Of a stretch of DNA of 64,000 bases, positions 52,761 to 63,329 are shown piece after piece. The stretch is from Cycas panzhihuaensis. Its lineage: Eukaryota > Cycadophyta. Position 1 is the stretch's first letter, and every line of letters begins with the position of its first letter. Where the stretch lies: NCBI GenBank assembly GCA_023213395.1, contig CM041465.1, positions 81,165,741-81,229,740 of the forward strand, read 5' to 3'. Under the pieces are notes generated by a model that made no database searches, was not told the DNA's origin, and worked only from the letters and a program-made list of their open reading frames with translations. Both the position numbers and the translations under genes were made by a program.

Positions 52761-54575
52761 GGAAGATTGCATGATCCCCATCCTTCCCGCGACAAAGGGA
52801 AGGGTGCACATAACTCATCTTCTTCCTCTCGTTCTCCTAACTGCCACACCTTGTCACCTTCGCAACCTTGGAACAAGGGGAAGAAAGTGATCCAGTTGCT
52901 TGAAGTGACTCCTTCCTATGCCCTTACGTGATCTCAAGCCGCCAAGGAAGCAGCAAGAGCTTCTTGTTCTTCCGCTCCTTCTGACCCTCTTCTGGAGAAC
53001 CTTCCTCTGGAAATACCTCTCTTTCCCAAGGCTATTCCTGTATGCCCAGGTCGTTACGATTTCTGAAGGGCACTTACCCAGCCTACCGCGAAGGGTAAGC
53101 CCTTCTCCATCATGGATGAGCTTCATACTATTGCCGCAGGAATATCCTTGATGGATGTTTTGAGGAGTTATCCCAAGCAGCGGGCCCTCCTCCTGGAAGC
53201 TTTAGGATCGAGTGATGTGCCTGTCCACGCTTTGGGCATCACCCAAAGCTGTGGACCCATTATCTCATTTGATCCTAAGGATCTTTCCCCCACTGGTGAA
53301 AGGGAACGTTAGTGGAACTTCTCGTTCACTATCACTATCGATACACCTGATTGTACCTTCCGAAGAACTGTTGTAGATAACGATTCTTCTGTCAATGCCA
53401 TGCCATTGCGTGTTATGCAAGAGCTTGGTATCTCCACCTTGGAACCTATTCCATGGCGATGCCAAGGTTATGACGGTAGCGAGAAGACCCCTTTGGGATC
53501 TGTCATGATTTTGCTCACCCTTAAGGACAAGACTGTTCTTGCCGATGTTGTAGTCCTTGACGTTGACGTTGACTACAACCTCCTTCTAGGTCATCCATGG
53601 CTCGACCAAATGGGAGCCATATGCTTGACTCTTTGGGGACAACTTAAATTCGTCCATGACGGACGAATAAGAGTGATTCCCCGCGAACGCCCATTCGCCA
53701 AACAAACTCGTTCCACCAGTTTGGCAAACCAAGGTCCTTCCACGCATGCCTCAGCTTACTCTATTGGTATACCTAACCCATCCGAAGAAGATCCTGCATC
53801 TTCTTCCCCTAGTCTCACGTGGTTCGCCCCTATTGGCATTGGGAGTTACGGGTACCTTGCTCCGTTTAGTGACGACGAGTCACATGACGAAGACGAGGAT
53901 TGTCTTCACCCTGTCTCTTTCCTCCACACTAGTAGGTCATACCCATCTCGTTCTAGATCCCCATCTAGAATCTCTCTCGTTGGCGAGGCTAACTACTCTT
54001 CCTCGTCTGACAAGACCCAAAAGGCCTTTGAAGGACTTAAGGAAGCCTTAGCTTCCACTCCTACATTGGCACCTCCTTGATTCGATAGGCCCTTCATCCT
54101 ATACACCTCGGCGACTGACGAGTCCTTGGGCGCTATGCTAGCCCAAGAGGATGACTCGGGAACCGAGAGAGCTATATATTTCATCAGTCGTATCCTCGTG
54201 GCTACTGAGCTTAACTATTCCCCCGATGAGAAGGAGTGCCTCTCCTTAGTCCATGCGACCAAGAAGTTCAGACACTACTTGCTTAGCAACACCACCAAGA
54301 TGATCGTTCAATCCGATCCCTTGCGATACTTGCTAACTAGTTCAGATTTGACGGGTAGGGCCAGTCGTTGGGGCGTCTTACTTCAAGAATTCGACCTCCA
54401 TATCGTTAATTGGAAATCAAAGAAGGGAATGATAGTGGCCGAGCAACTCGCAGATGCCCCTATCCCTAACTCCTTTGGTGCCCCCATTGACAACTCTCTC
54501 CCCAATGAGTCTATCTTGGCAATTCAGGGAGCCTCTCCCCATCCACTCGTCGACGAGAGTGGTATGGTGACATAG
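52761..54575 (+). pseudogene. Protease fused to RNase H in element D (RT deleted)
   Basis: The frame of gag continues through KGKKVIQLLE, PFSIMDELHTIAAGISLMDV, ITIDTPDC, the active-site segment VVDNDSSVNAMP (Asp at 53376; Gly replaced by Asp), DVDYNLLLGHPWLDQMG and a Ser/Asp-rich linker. At about 54000 it jumps to FEGLKEALASTPTLAPP and RNase H wording (YTSATDESLGAMLAQEDD, RAIYFISRIL, LSLVHATKKFRHYLLSN). In C about 1.4 kb with the RT lies between these points. The joint stays in frame. Stops at about 53310 and 54078 interrupt it. Confidence 0.83.
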
Positions 54576-55803
54576 TGCGGTATCTTACACAGCAGCAATA
54601 CCGCCTCGACTCTAGTAGCAAAGTTAGATCTCGTATTCAGACTTCTGCCTGACAATACCTCCTCATGGATGAGGTATTATACAAGAGGTCCTTCGATGGG
54701 ATCCTCCTCCGCAGCGTCACTACTGATGAAGTTGACTAGGTACTTCGCGAATGCCACCATGGTATTTATGGGGGTCACTTTGGGGGTCAGTCTATGGCCC
54801 AGAAGATCCTTCGTATGGGTTATTCCTGGCCGTCCCTCTTTAAGGATGCTCACGCCTTTGCTCTGAAATGTTGGCGATGTCAGGAACATGCTAACATTTC
54901 CCATGTGCCTTCCGAGGCCCTGCATCCCATTGTTTCACCATGGCCTTTTGCTCAGTGGGGACTAGACCTTATTGGGGCTATCTCCCCACCTTCATCGTTG
55001 TAGCATAAGTTTATCTTGACTGCCATGGAGTATTTTACCAAATGGGTGGAGGCCATCCCCTTGATCACTACCCCTGATAAAATGATTGCTACATTCATTT
55101 ACCAGCACATCATTTACCATTTTGGGATTTCGGACGTCCTAATCACTGACAATAGAACTCCTTTCTGTAATAAGGAGATGGATGAGCTTTGTGAGAAGTT
55201 CAAAATTTCTCATAAGACTTCCTCCCCTTACTACCCTCAAGCAAATAGCCAAGTGGAGTCTTTCAATAAGACTCTCGTCAACATTCTCAAGAAAACCGTT
55301 GCTCAATCCTAAAAGGATTGGCACATTTAGTTGCCCTCCGCCTTGTGGGCTTATGGCACCTCTATCTGATACGCCCGCAGGGAATGACCCGTTCTCCCTA
55401 GTCTCTGATGCGAGGCGGTACTCATTTGGAGGTGGAGATTCCTTCCTTGCGAGTCTCCCTTCGAGGTTTCATCAACGAAGAGTCGATCTGTCAGGCTTGC
55501 CTACTGGACCTTGAAGCTTTGGATGAGAGACGCTTAGCCACTTATCAGGCTAACCTAGCATCCAAAGGTCGCTCACAAAGGGCCTACGATAAACATCTTC
55601 GTTCCTGTCCTTTGTTTCCTAGGGACCACGTCCTCAAGCTCAAGTATCTCCATGATCACTTGACCAAATTCAAACCCCGATGGGTTGGTCCTTTCGTCAT
55701 TATCGAATCCCTCGATAATGGTGCCTACAGGATAGTGACCCTAGAAGGGCTTGAATTCGAGAAAGCTGTTAATGGAAAATTCCTTAAGAAGTTTTATGCG
55801 TGA
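54576..55803 (+). pseudogene. Integrase of element D
   Basis: Shifted one frame from the RNase H at about 54660. The zinc-binding module reads ECHHGIYGGHFGG ... CWRCQEHA (two His, two Cys). The catalytic residues are all present: Asp in GLDLIGAI (about 54960), Asp in LITDNRTPF (about 55145), Glu in QVESFNKTL (about 55255). After a damaged stretch at 55310-55420 the C-terminal part (55408-55803) runs open through RWVGPFVIIESLDNGAYRI and ends KFLKKFYA. Two adjacent stops after PPSSL (about 55004) and others inactivate it. Confidence 0.85.
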
Positions 55804-56467
55804 TCTTTCGGCGATCTCGTCGCCCTACTCTGAAATGAGCTTAAACTACCATCTTAGGTTGTCCCCATTCTTCCCAACCATGGGTAGAATGGTAATTTAA
55901 GATGGATCTTCCTCCTTCTTTCCGGTTCCTTCCGCGGAACCCGCGTTCCCATACCCTCTTGGGAACTTTTGTCATCTTACTTGGGCATTCCCCAATCAGG
56001 AGGACGCTTTGGAGCATCGTTCCTCCTCTTTCATGTCTGTCATTTCCTTCGAATATTCTGCTATGCTCTTCCGTAGATGTGTATGCCGCTCTATCCTCTA
56101 ACCTCACACCTCTCTATCGTATCCACTCACAACGTGTGTGTGTGCTCCTGTTAGACATATAGCCATACATGGAAGGAAACATGTGCATCATACAATAAAA
56201 TATTCACAATAAAATATCCACAGCATAACATTTACAACATACAAAATAAACATACATGTCATCCACACATGATATATCATACATAGCATCTCATATCCAA
56301 ATGGAGTTCCAATTGCCCTACATGTATATATACATCCAAACATCATGTCACAGCATACATCTGGGAAGCCGGTGTCCTTGCAGGGGGGGTACAATCATAT
56401 GGCCCTATATATGACCCCCTGGAGGCCCGTGCTTTCCCCTGTCAAAATCATATGTACATATCCTACT
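55804..56467. other. Convergent spacer between integrase and antisense gene, element D
   Basis: Non-coding; homologous to B 23400-23650 and C 44110-44500. Contains conserved GGAACTTTTGTCATC and TGGGCATTCCCC phrases, then AT-rich CATACAA-type DNA before the 3' end of the antisense gene. Confidence 0.5.
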
Positions 56468-58857
56468 CTACTGCTGCCCCGCTCCTAGGGTACCATCTCT
56501 CGGTCTATGTGATCCCTCCCCTAGGGATTACATGCCTCTGAGGCTCCTCCTGGGCCTCTGCGAGCTGCCTGCCTTGCTCTCCTCATCTCACGGTCATCTC
56601 GGGGTCGTCGCTGTCGTGTGGGTATGCGTCCTGCTTTGGCTCGACCTCAACACCATCTACGCTACCAGCTGATCATATCGGGTCTGGATACGATCCCTCT
56701 CTCCTCGGAGTGCTTCCTCTGTCACCACGAGGCGCCTGTGATTCTGCTTCATTTGGGTCCTGCTCTCGGTATCTTCGCTTGCTCCGCCTTGTGCCTCTAG
56801 AGCCTGCACCCGTCTGCGTAGCTCATCCCTCTCACGCCTCACATCGTCTCGATCCTACTGTAGTCATCCCCAGGATGCCACATGCTCTTGGGACTCTGCA
56901 GCCCATATGTCCCTCGCCCTTACCAACGGGGCAAATGCCTCTATGTGGGCACCTGCCGCTCTAGGCTTATCTCTTGCCTGGATGGGCGGTCGCCCCTCTG
57001 CATATACCTGGGGGAATATCTCCCTCACCACAGCCTCTATCAATCTGCTGATCTCTACTGCACTTGCTAATGCAACATGCCATGTGTCAGTCTATCTCAT
57101 CATATACCATGATCAAACCAAACCAAACATCTATCTGGATGCTAAACGACTCTAAAAAGGATTAGGTCTCACCTGCTGTGGCCGCCAGCTCCTCTGGTCA
57201 CGCGACATCCTCCCCTCCTGGATCTCCACCAGCTGTGGGTGCCTCATCCTCTGGCAGCTCCTCTGCCTGGGCCTCCCTCCTCACAGGGGCCGGCCCAGCT
57301 CTCATCCCTCCGGATCCCATCACGATCCGTAGCCTGCGGGCCCTAGTCACGGGTCCCCTACTCTTGTCTTATGCGCCTGATGAGCTTGCCTCTCCTCTGG
57401 CAGCCCCAGATGGACCCTCTGCACTTCTTGCCGTCCCTTGGGGACCTGCCTCTCCTGCAGGTCATGACAGGCCGGCCCCATCATCTCCATCATCCCTGCC
57501 ATCATTGCCTGCGGGCACTCCTGCTCCACCTACCTCGTCGTCTCTATCCCACCTCCTTTGTCTGTAAGGCTGCTACGTAGTCTGGTAGGGTGAGGAGGTC
57601 TAGTGATGTAGCCTCCACCGATCATCGGACATGGGCCCTGTCCTCTGTCCCTCTCAGCCGAGTTTGCCACCTGTGGACCATCGAGGCCCGCTTTGTGATG
57701 GGGTGTGGTCCCCTTGCTGGTGCCACCGCCGCGAAATGATCAAAGAACCAACACTGTAGCAGTGTGCTATACGACAACCCACCTCTGTCGGTCATCCTAA
57801 TAGTGTCTAGCTGGGCGATGAGGTTCACCGCTATCAGGGTCACCCAGTCCATCCTCTCGCTGGCTTCGCAGTGGCGGACTGCATCCAACCAGCCACCTAG
57901 TATCTCCCTATTGTTCTGCTTCCGGGAAATCTAGAATAGAACGCACAGTGTAACCAGCTTCCTCACCCAAGGAATCCCTAACATCAGTACAATCTGGAGG
58001 GGGGCTCCCCTCTGTTCCCATCTATCAGCTCCTGTGAAGAATGTGCCTCCTGTGCTACCTCGGTGCTGGCGGCGTCCCGATCTCACCGGCCTCCCGTCGC
58101 GGTACTCGATATCCATCGTATATCACTTGGCGTGACCATCACATCACCTACTTGTGGTAGGTGGAACACATGTCTCCTCCTATCCCAATGGGATACTATA
58201 TCAACCAGCAACCTCTGATCTAATGCATACTGAGGTGTCTTGAGGGCCTTGTATAGGCCACACCTCTGCAGGATCTCTTTGTCCTCTTGTGGTGCCATCT
58301 CCATGTAGCTCAACATGGCCATACCCATGTTCTCGCGGTTATCTACCGCGGTGACAGCCTGTTCACACCAAAAAATAATCCAAGTTAGCTTCACATCAGT
58401 CACTACCATCCCTCACTCTCTCAAAACTCTCTCTGCTTGAGATTTGGGGCTCTCTTGGCCCTTGTATCTATTTTTGTCCTTTTCTGTCTTCGTATTGCGG
58501 CAAACTTAGCGGTAACGCCAGGTTTGGCATGGGTCACGTGGTGATCGGGTCCCGCGGTAATGATCACGGCACCGCGATCATTACCGCGGTACGAAGGCGC
58601 TCCCCCAAAAGGGGGGATTTCTGCCCCGAAAAAATAAAAAAAATTCTTCTGGTGGACCCCGTGGGGCCCACTAGGACCAGGGTTCCCTAATGCGGGTCCA
58701 CGCCTCTTTACGGGTGCGATTCGGACTCGAAGGCCTTTGGTTGCCCATAAGGGGCACTAAAAACCACATGAAACTACAAAAACCAATTAATTTTGAACTT
58801 CAAAATGGGTTAGGTTTAATGATATCTACTCACTGGATCTGGCCTCGTTATCGCCAT
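56468..58857 (-). pseudogene. Plant-mobile-domain-like gene of element D (3 exons, antisense to gag-pol)
   Basis: Exons on the minus strand: 58857-58834 (MAITRPDP), 58358-57173 and about 57062-56468. Intron 1 (475 nt) GTGAGT...AACAG, phase 0; intron 2 (about 110 nt) GTGAGA...GCAAG. Exon 2 gives AVTAVDNRENMGMAMLSYME, LLVDIVSHWDRRRHVFHLPQ and GDVMVTPSDI, then a frameshift near 58100, later GIPWVRKLVTLCVLF, MDWVTLIAVNLIAQLDTI and LLQCWFFDHFAAVAPA (Trp kept here, stop in B and C). Exon 3 gives a heptad-like helical stretch (RRERDELRRRVQALEAQGG) and an Arg/Ser-rich tail ending GAGQQ. It is broken by frameshifts and stops but is the least damaged around the FFDHF motif. Confidence 0.74.
58552..58589. 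repeat. 14-bp perfect inverted repeat in intron 1, element D
   Basis: CCGCGGTAATGATC / GATCATTACCGCGG separated by 10 bases, in intron 1 of the antisense gene. Nearby GCGGCAAACTTAGCGGTA (58498-58515) resembles the module found upstream of LTR promoters. Confidence 0.9.
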
Positions 58858-59015
58858 CTCGTCCTATCGATCCCGCTGGCTCTCTCCGCTCTCTGATCCA
58901 ACGGTCTGATCTCTCCCTGCGTGCCTCCGAAGTTGGGTGGTGCTCCGCTACATAAGGGAATGGCTCTGGTTTCGCACGAGAGCCGGTGAAAATGAATCCA
59001 TTTTCCGGTTGATTT

Positions 59016-59025
59016 CCTTATATAG
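59016..59025 (-). promoter_or_regulatory. TATA box of the antisense gene in element D
   Basis: On the minus strand, GGGGCCCCCGCCTATATAAGG-type sequence with CTATATAAGG as the box, 159-160 nt before the ATG at 58857. Third independent copy of the same arrangement. Confidence 0.7.
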
Positions 59026-59523
59026 GCGGGGGCCCCAATGGGTACTTCTCCCATTTCTAGCCCTACGACAGCCGTTGGGACTGTTCCGTTCCCCTATTTG
59101 CCTTTGCCTTCTGGCCCTGTCGCTCTTTGCGCTCTCTTGACACCCTTTCTGTGCTTCCTCGCAGGCACATTTATGGTGCCTCATTTTCGCACCTTTTTCC
59201 CTGGGCCTTCCCATCTCATTTGGCATGCCACTCCCGTGCATACCCAAGTTTATACTCGTTTAGCTCATTTCATCACCCTCTGGACTCGTTTCCGTAGTTC
59301 TTTCTTGCTCTTGGGCCCCGCTCAGGGGCATGTTCTGCTTTCCTAAGCGACCTTTTGGGCCCTTCAGGAGGCTTTCTCCTCTGACCACTCTCTGCCAGTT
59401 ATCGGACTGCTTGCTCTCACCCTGGGTAACCTTATTGCTAGGTCCTCCTACCCTTCACGGCCACTTCTTGCTTGCCTTTTGAGTGTTGCTTTCATTATTG
59501 ACTACCAGGATTTTTTGTCACCC

Positions 59524-59946
59524 ATGTCCATCTATATTTTTACCGACGGCGGAAGCCGCGATAATCCTAGACCTTCTGCCGCTGCATGAATTCTCCGTAG
59601 CCCTTATGGACACGATCTCCTCCACTCTGGGATCTTCCTCCTGGAGGCTACTAACAACGAAGCTGAGTATACAGCTGTTATTGAAGCCATTACCGATGCT
59701 CTCTATTTCCATCGCAGATCCATCGTCTTGCTTTGCGACTCTCAAGTTATGGTGTCTCATCTCACCCAGGTTTACCAGGTGCGGTGCCCTCACTTGAGGA
59801 CTCTTGCTTCTGCTGCCAGATCTCTCCTGGCCTGCTTCTCTTCTGTCGATATCCAGCATATTCCTTGGGCCCTCAACGTTGAGGCAGATAGTCTCGTTCG
59901 CCTCATCCTTGAGCGGTGCCTCCCTCTTCTTGCTGACCATCCCTGA
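59524..59946 (+). pseudogene. Extra RNase H (RVT_3/archaeal-like type) of element D
   Basis: ATG at 59524 to TGA at 59944, 140 codons with one in-frame TGA at 59587 where B has Trp. Acidic residues in order: Asp of FTDGGS, Glu of NNEAEY, Asp of CDSQVMVSHL, Asp of VEADSL. The domain has the same strand as gag-pol but is separated from integrase by the antisense gene, with its start 667 bp from that of the divergently oriented gene. Published Tat elements with a second RNase H that I know of carry it within pol; this placement is different. A conserved open stretch upstream could be part of the protein. Confidence 0.8.
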
Positions 59947-60355
59947 GGCTTGTCTGGCCTTCCTGTCGCCCAAGCAACAGGTCACCTTACACTTTGCTTT
60001 GCGACCCGTTCGCACCTCTGAAACCTAGCTGCTAACAAGGTAAAACTATGGCGCCTACCCTTTGCTAGCTTTTTCACTTGACTATGCACGTCTTTCTGCA
60101 CATTTTGTGGTAGGGGCAGCCCCCTCGCCTTTCTCATATTTCCAGTCAGTTTCCAGGTGGCTCATAGGCAGCCCCCATGTTGTCCCCACCGCCACTTTCG
60201 TATCCATGCATTCTACCACGACACTCGCTGGCACCCTTACCTACTGTTATGATCTTGATTGATATATCTATGTACACATGCGCTACTGACAGTTGTGTTG
60301 CTAGCATTCGCCATCGCACCAGGCTTCCGAGCGGTGAGGCTCTCTTGCGAGGCGG
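59947..60355 (+). other. Internal end of element D before 3' LTR
   Basis: Non-coding link from the extra RNase H to the LTR, partly homologous to B 19203-19459 (GTAGGCAGCCCC.ACGTTGTCC). The short TA-rich string at 60262-60275 matches the point where B has its large TA array. I see no strong polypurine tract directly before the LTR. Confidence 0.5.
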
Positions 60356-63077
60356 TGTTTCACAGCTTATGGGAATGGATACGGAATCACCGACTCAGGT
60401 AAGTGCAGGTATGTTTCTCACCTTGTCATTGCTTTCTTTTGATGAGTGTTTGCTTGCATGTCTGCATATTTATGGATTTATAGATGACGTTGTCTTCGTC
60501 TACATTTATTTTAGCCTATGACGACTATAGCAGGGGCACACTCCCAGTGAGTGTGGCACCCTGGTAGCCACTCCACTTCCCGCATCTTCCCTCCTCGCTC
60601 CATGATCCACTTAGCTTGCGCCACCTCCGCCCGTGTGATGACCCGTCATCGTTTGGTTGACTTGCCACACCATTTGAGCCATATTTTTGCTCTTTTTGAC
60701 CCATTTGTTGGCTTGTTTACCCCCCGGGTAGGTGTCTTAGCCCCCTATTGGCCCTTTTTGTCATCCACCCACAGCCTAGGCTGGCTAGTTAGGCTTATTT
60801 GTACCTCTAGGCTAATACTGCTGCAATTTTCGTGGTACCACTGGAATATCCACGGTACTGCGGATTTTGCGGCGGTATGATTGTTCTAACTTATTTTTTA
60901 AAAATCCGCCGTGGAAATTTCACATTTATTGCGAAACTGCCACGTGTCTCGCAACTTAACTCGCTGCCAGCCACACCCTAATCACTCGCTTTAGGGTTTG
61001 GGTTTGGTACTTAAGTCATGATCTACTCATTTTTGAAAACTTTTGGCTCACTTTTTGGATTGCTCCTTAAGGAAACGACGTTGTGCTCTACTCTTCTCTG
61101 CTGCCCTACTGCTACCACAGGACCTGCATCTATCCTACAGTGCCCAGCTCTCCTTCGGTGTGGCTAGGACATCTTCCCAGCCTCTCACACACCTTGGAGA
61201 GGGCCCCTTGGAGAGATTTCAATAGATTCTTGCCCCGGGCAGTCTTTAAGTGTTCCAAGTGCAGGTGTTCTCCTTCCAACTTCATTAGCAGGGCCCCAAA
61301 CCTACTACACCATAGTTCTGGGCTGATTTCTCAGCCTCTCCTTACCAGCCCTTGGTTGAGGCAAGCACCTCTCCTCTTCCATTTAGGTATTCATTAGTTT
61401 GAGTTATTTCTCTTGTGCTATTGATGCCCTATCTTACTTGTTTCTTTGTTATCTTTGTGAGGGTTGTTTTCCTCTTTACATTGGGCTATTCAACCTCTGT
61501 TACAGTGCCTCTTACCTACATTTGTTACTTAAGGTAGCGGTACTGAGGGTTGACATAGGGTTTGGGAAGGAGCTGGGTGGATTTCGCACCACCTTCCACG
61601 CTCCTCAAGTGGCTTTAAGCCCCCCAAATCTTCCCTCTTGACTCATGCTGCCCTTGGCACTCAAACAAGGGTTTGTTGGCCCTCTCTTAGCTGCTGAAAT
61701 CAGCATTGTTACACGTTGCAGTGCTGGTTTAAGGGCTTAGGCTTAGGTCTGGGCAACTCACATAAGTCCCGACCACTTGTCCTTGTCCAACTCTTTTTCC
61801 GGCAGCCCGATTTGCTCTCCATAGCATCCCGGTTTGCTGTAGGTCTTCTTTGGCTCCTTTTCATCCCCTTACTGCTATTTCCAGCCATCCTTCTTGGCCT
61901 TGCCCTCGCTGCCTTGTGGCTTTTTGGGGGGGGGGGGTTAGGGTGTTCTTTGCGAGAGGTGGGCCACTCCGAGGCTTACCGGTTACCTTCCTTTCGCTTC
62001 AGTTGTCCTTTTTCATACATTATCATCATTGTATTAGTGCTAACATATATGTGTTTGAATTCATATTTGTATTACATAGACATGTATTGTTAGGATCTCG
62101 TCATTGCATGTTAGTACCCTTTCTCCGGAAAGGGGGAGGTCGTCATTGCTTGCAGGTGCTTGGAGAGCGCAAAAGGTATTTTCCGCTCGTCCCGTTGCCG
62201 GTAAGTACTCTTACGCATGTTGTACTTTCATACTTTTTTAGTCACTAGTATTTAGTTCCTTTTTTTCCTTAGTATTGTACTTTAGTATTTTTTCTGGGGA
62301 AGGTAAGGGAGCCCTTCTTTCCAGTCCGCCGCGATGCTTCACATCCGATGCACCTCGTGGAGTAGTTTGGTGTCTCTCGGGAGGGCCCTAGTCACCCACG
62401 CCTCCAGTCCAGGTGCACGCCTCACTCCACCCTACTACTCTTTCCTTTTGAATTCCTTCTTAGTAATTAACTCATTGGAGATCAAAAGGGAAACTTAACT
62501 TTGTTTTTGGTTCATGCTTTATTTGTTTTATTGCATGCATCTCTGCCACTCATAGGGAAAAGGTCATAGGAACCGCTCCTTTTCACCTTTCGTCTTTTTC
62601 TTAGCCATGCAAGTTTCTTGCCCTCTATATTACTCGTATACCCAGTTAGTTTGCTTAGGCATACCTTGATCCATCTTCTTGGGTCATCCCTCTCACTTTC
62701 CTTTGGTTCCCTGCTTCGCCGGATAACCAAAGTGACCCCGTCTATAGGCCAGTCGCTTGCCTATCCTTCTTCGTTTCCCGTTGCTTTAGGGGAACCCTTG
62801 AAGGTTCCTTCCCTTCCCCTTCTGGCCATCCAAGGGTGGGAGGATCCTTCCCTTAGGTCAACCTAGGCTAACCCTGCGCCTCCTCACCTCTTGTTCGAAG
62901 TGGTGGGGGATCACCCTTTGGTAGCCACATTCCATTGCAGGTCCCGAACTCGCACTCCGGTGCATGGGGCGCCCTGCGTGGTAATTACCCTACTTATAGG
63001 TCTCTTCCTCGATCATATTATCACCCGCTCTTACCATACATATTTTGTTAGGTAGCTATCCCATAGACGCATGTCCA
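60356..63077 (+). repeat. 3' LTR of element D
   Basis: 2722 bp, TGTTTCACAGCTTATGGG to GACGCATGTCCA. Aligns with 47713-50388. Length difference and clustered mismatches lie in CG-rich modules such as 60810-60945. Confidence 0.9.
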
Positions 63078-63329
63078 GTCGCCAAAGGGAATGCTCCCTC
63101 TGTTCTGAGTCATTTACTACTTTCTTAAGCAACCTTTAGCATCCCAGGGTGCCCTTTTGCTGCCCGCTCTTAGCCAGTGGTCGGATAGCCTGCGCCTGTC
63201 CTTGAGCAGCCTCATTGCTAGGTCCTCCTACCCTTCACGACTATTTTCTACCTGCTATACGAGCCTCTTTTACCTTGATTCCTATATTATTGTACATTTT
63301 CTGTACCGAGACACTTTCATTACTCATCT

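Larger units (their letters stand above)
47713..63077 (+). mobile_element. Element D: Tat-like retrotransposon lacking RT, nested in C
   Basis: A 15.4-kb element with LTRs at 47713-50388 and 60356-63077, inserted in the region of C just upstream of its extra RNase H. It carries primer site, gag, protease, RNase H, integrase, the antisense three-exon gene and the extra RNase H. RT is missing, deleted at about 54000. Its LTRs are more alike than either is to the C LTR, which fits a later arrival. It would have depended on RT from a relative, or the deletion followed insertion. Confidence 0.9.

Noticed and set aside
56657-58409. Host mobile-domain gene interrupted by repeats
   Set aside because: The same gene sits at the same place in three separate elements, so it belongs to the element family.
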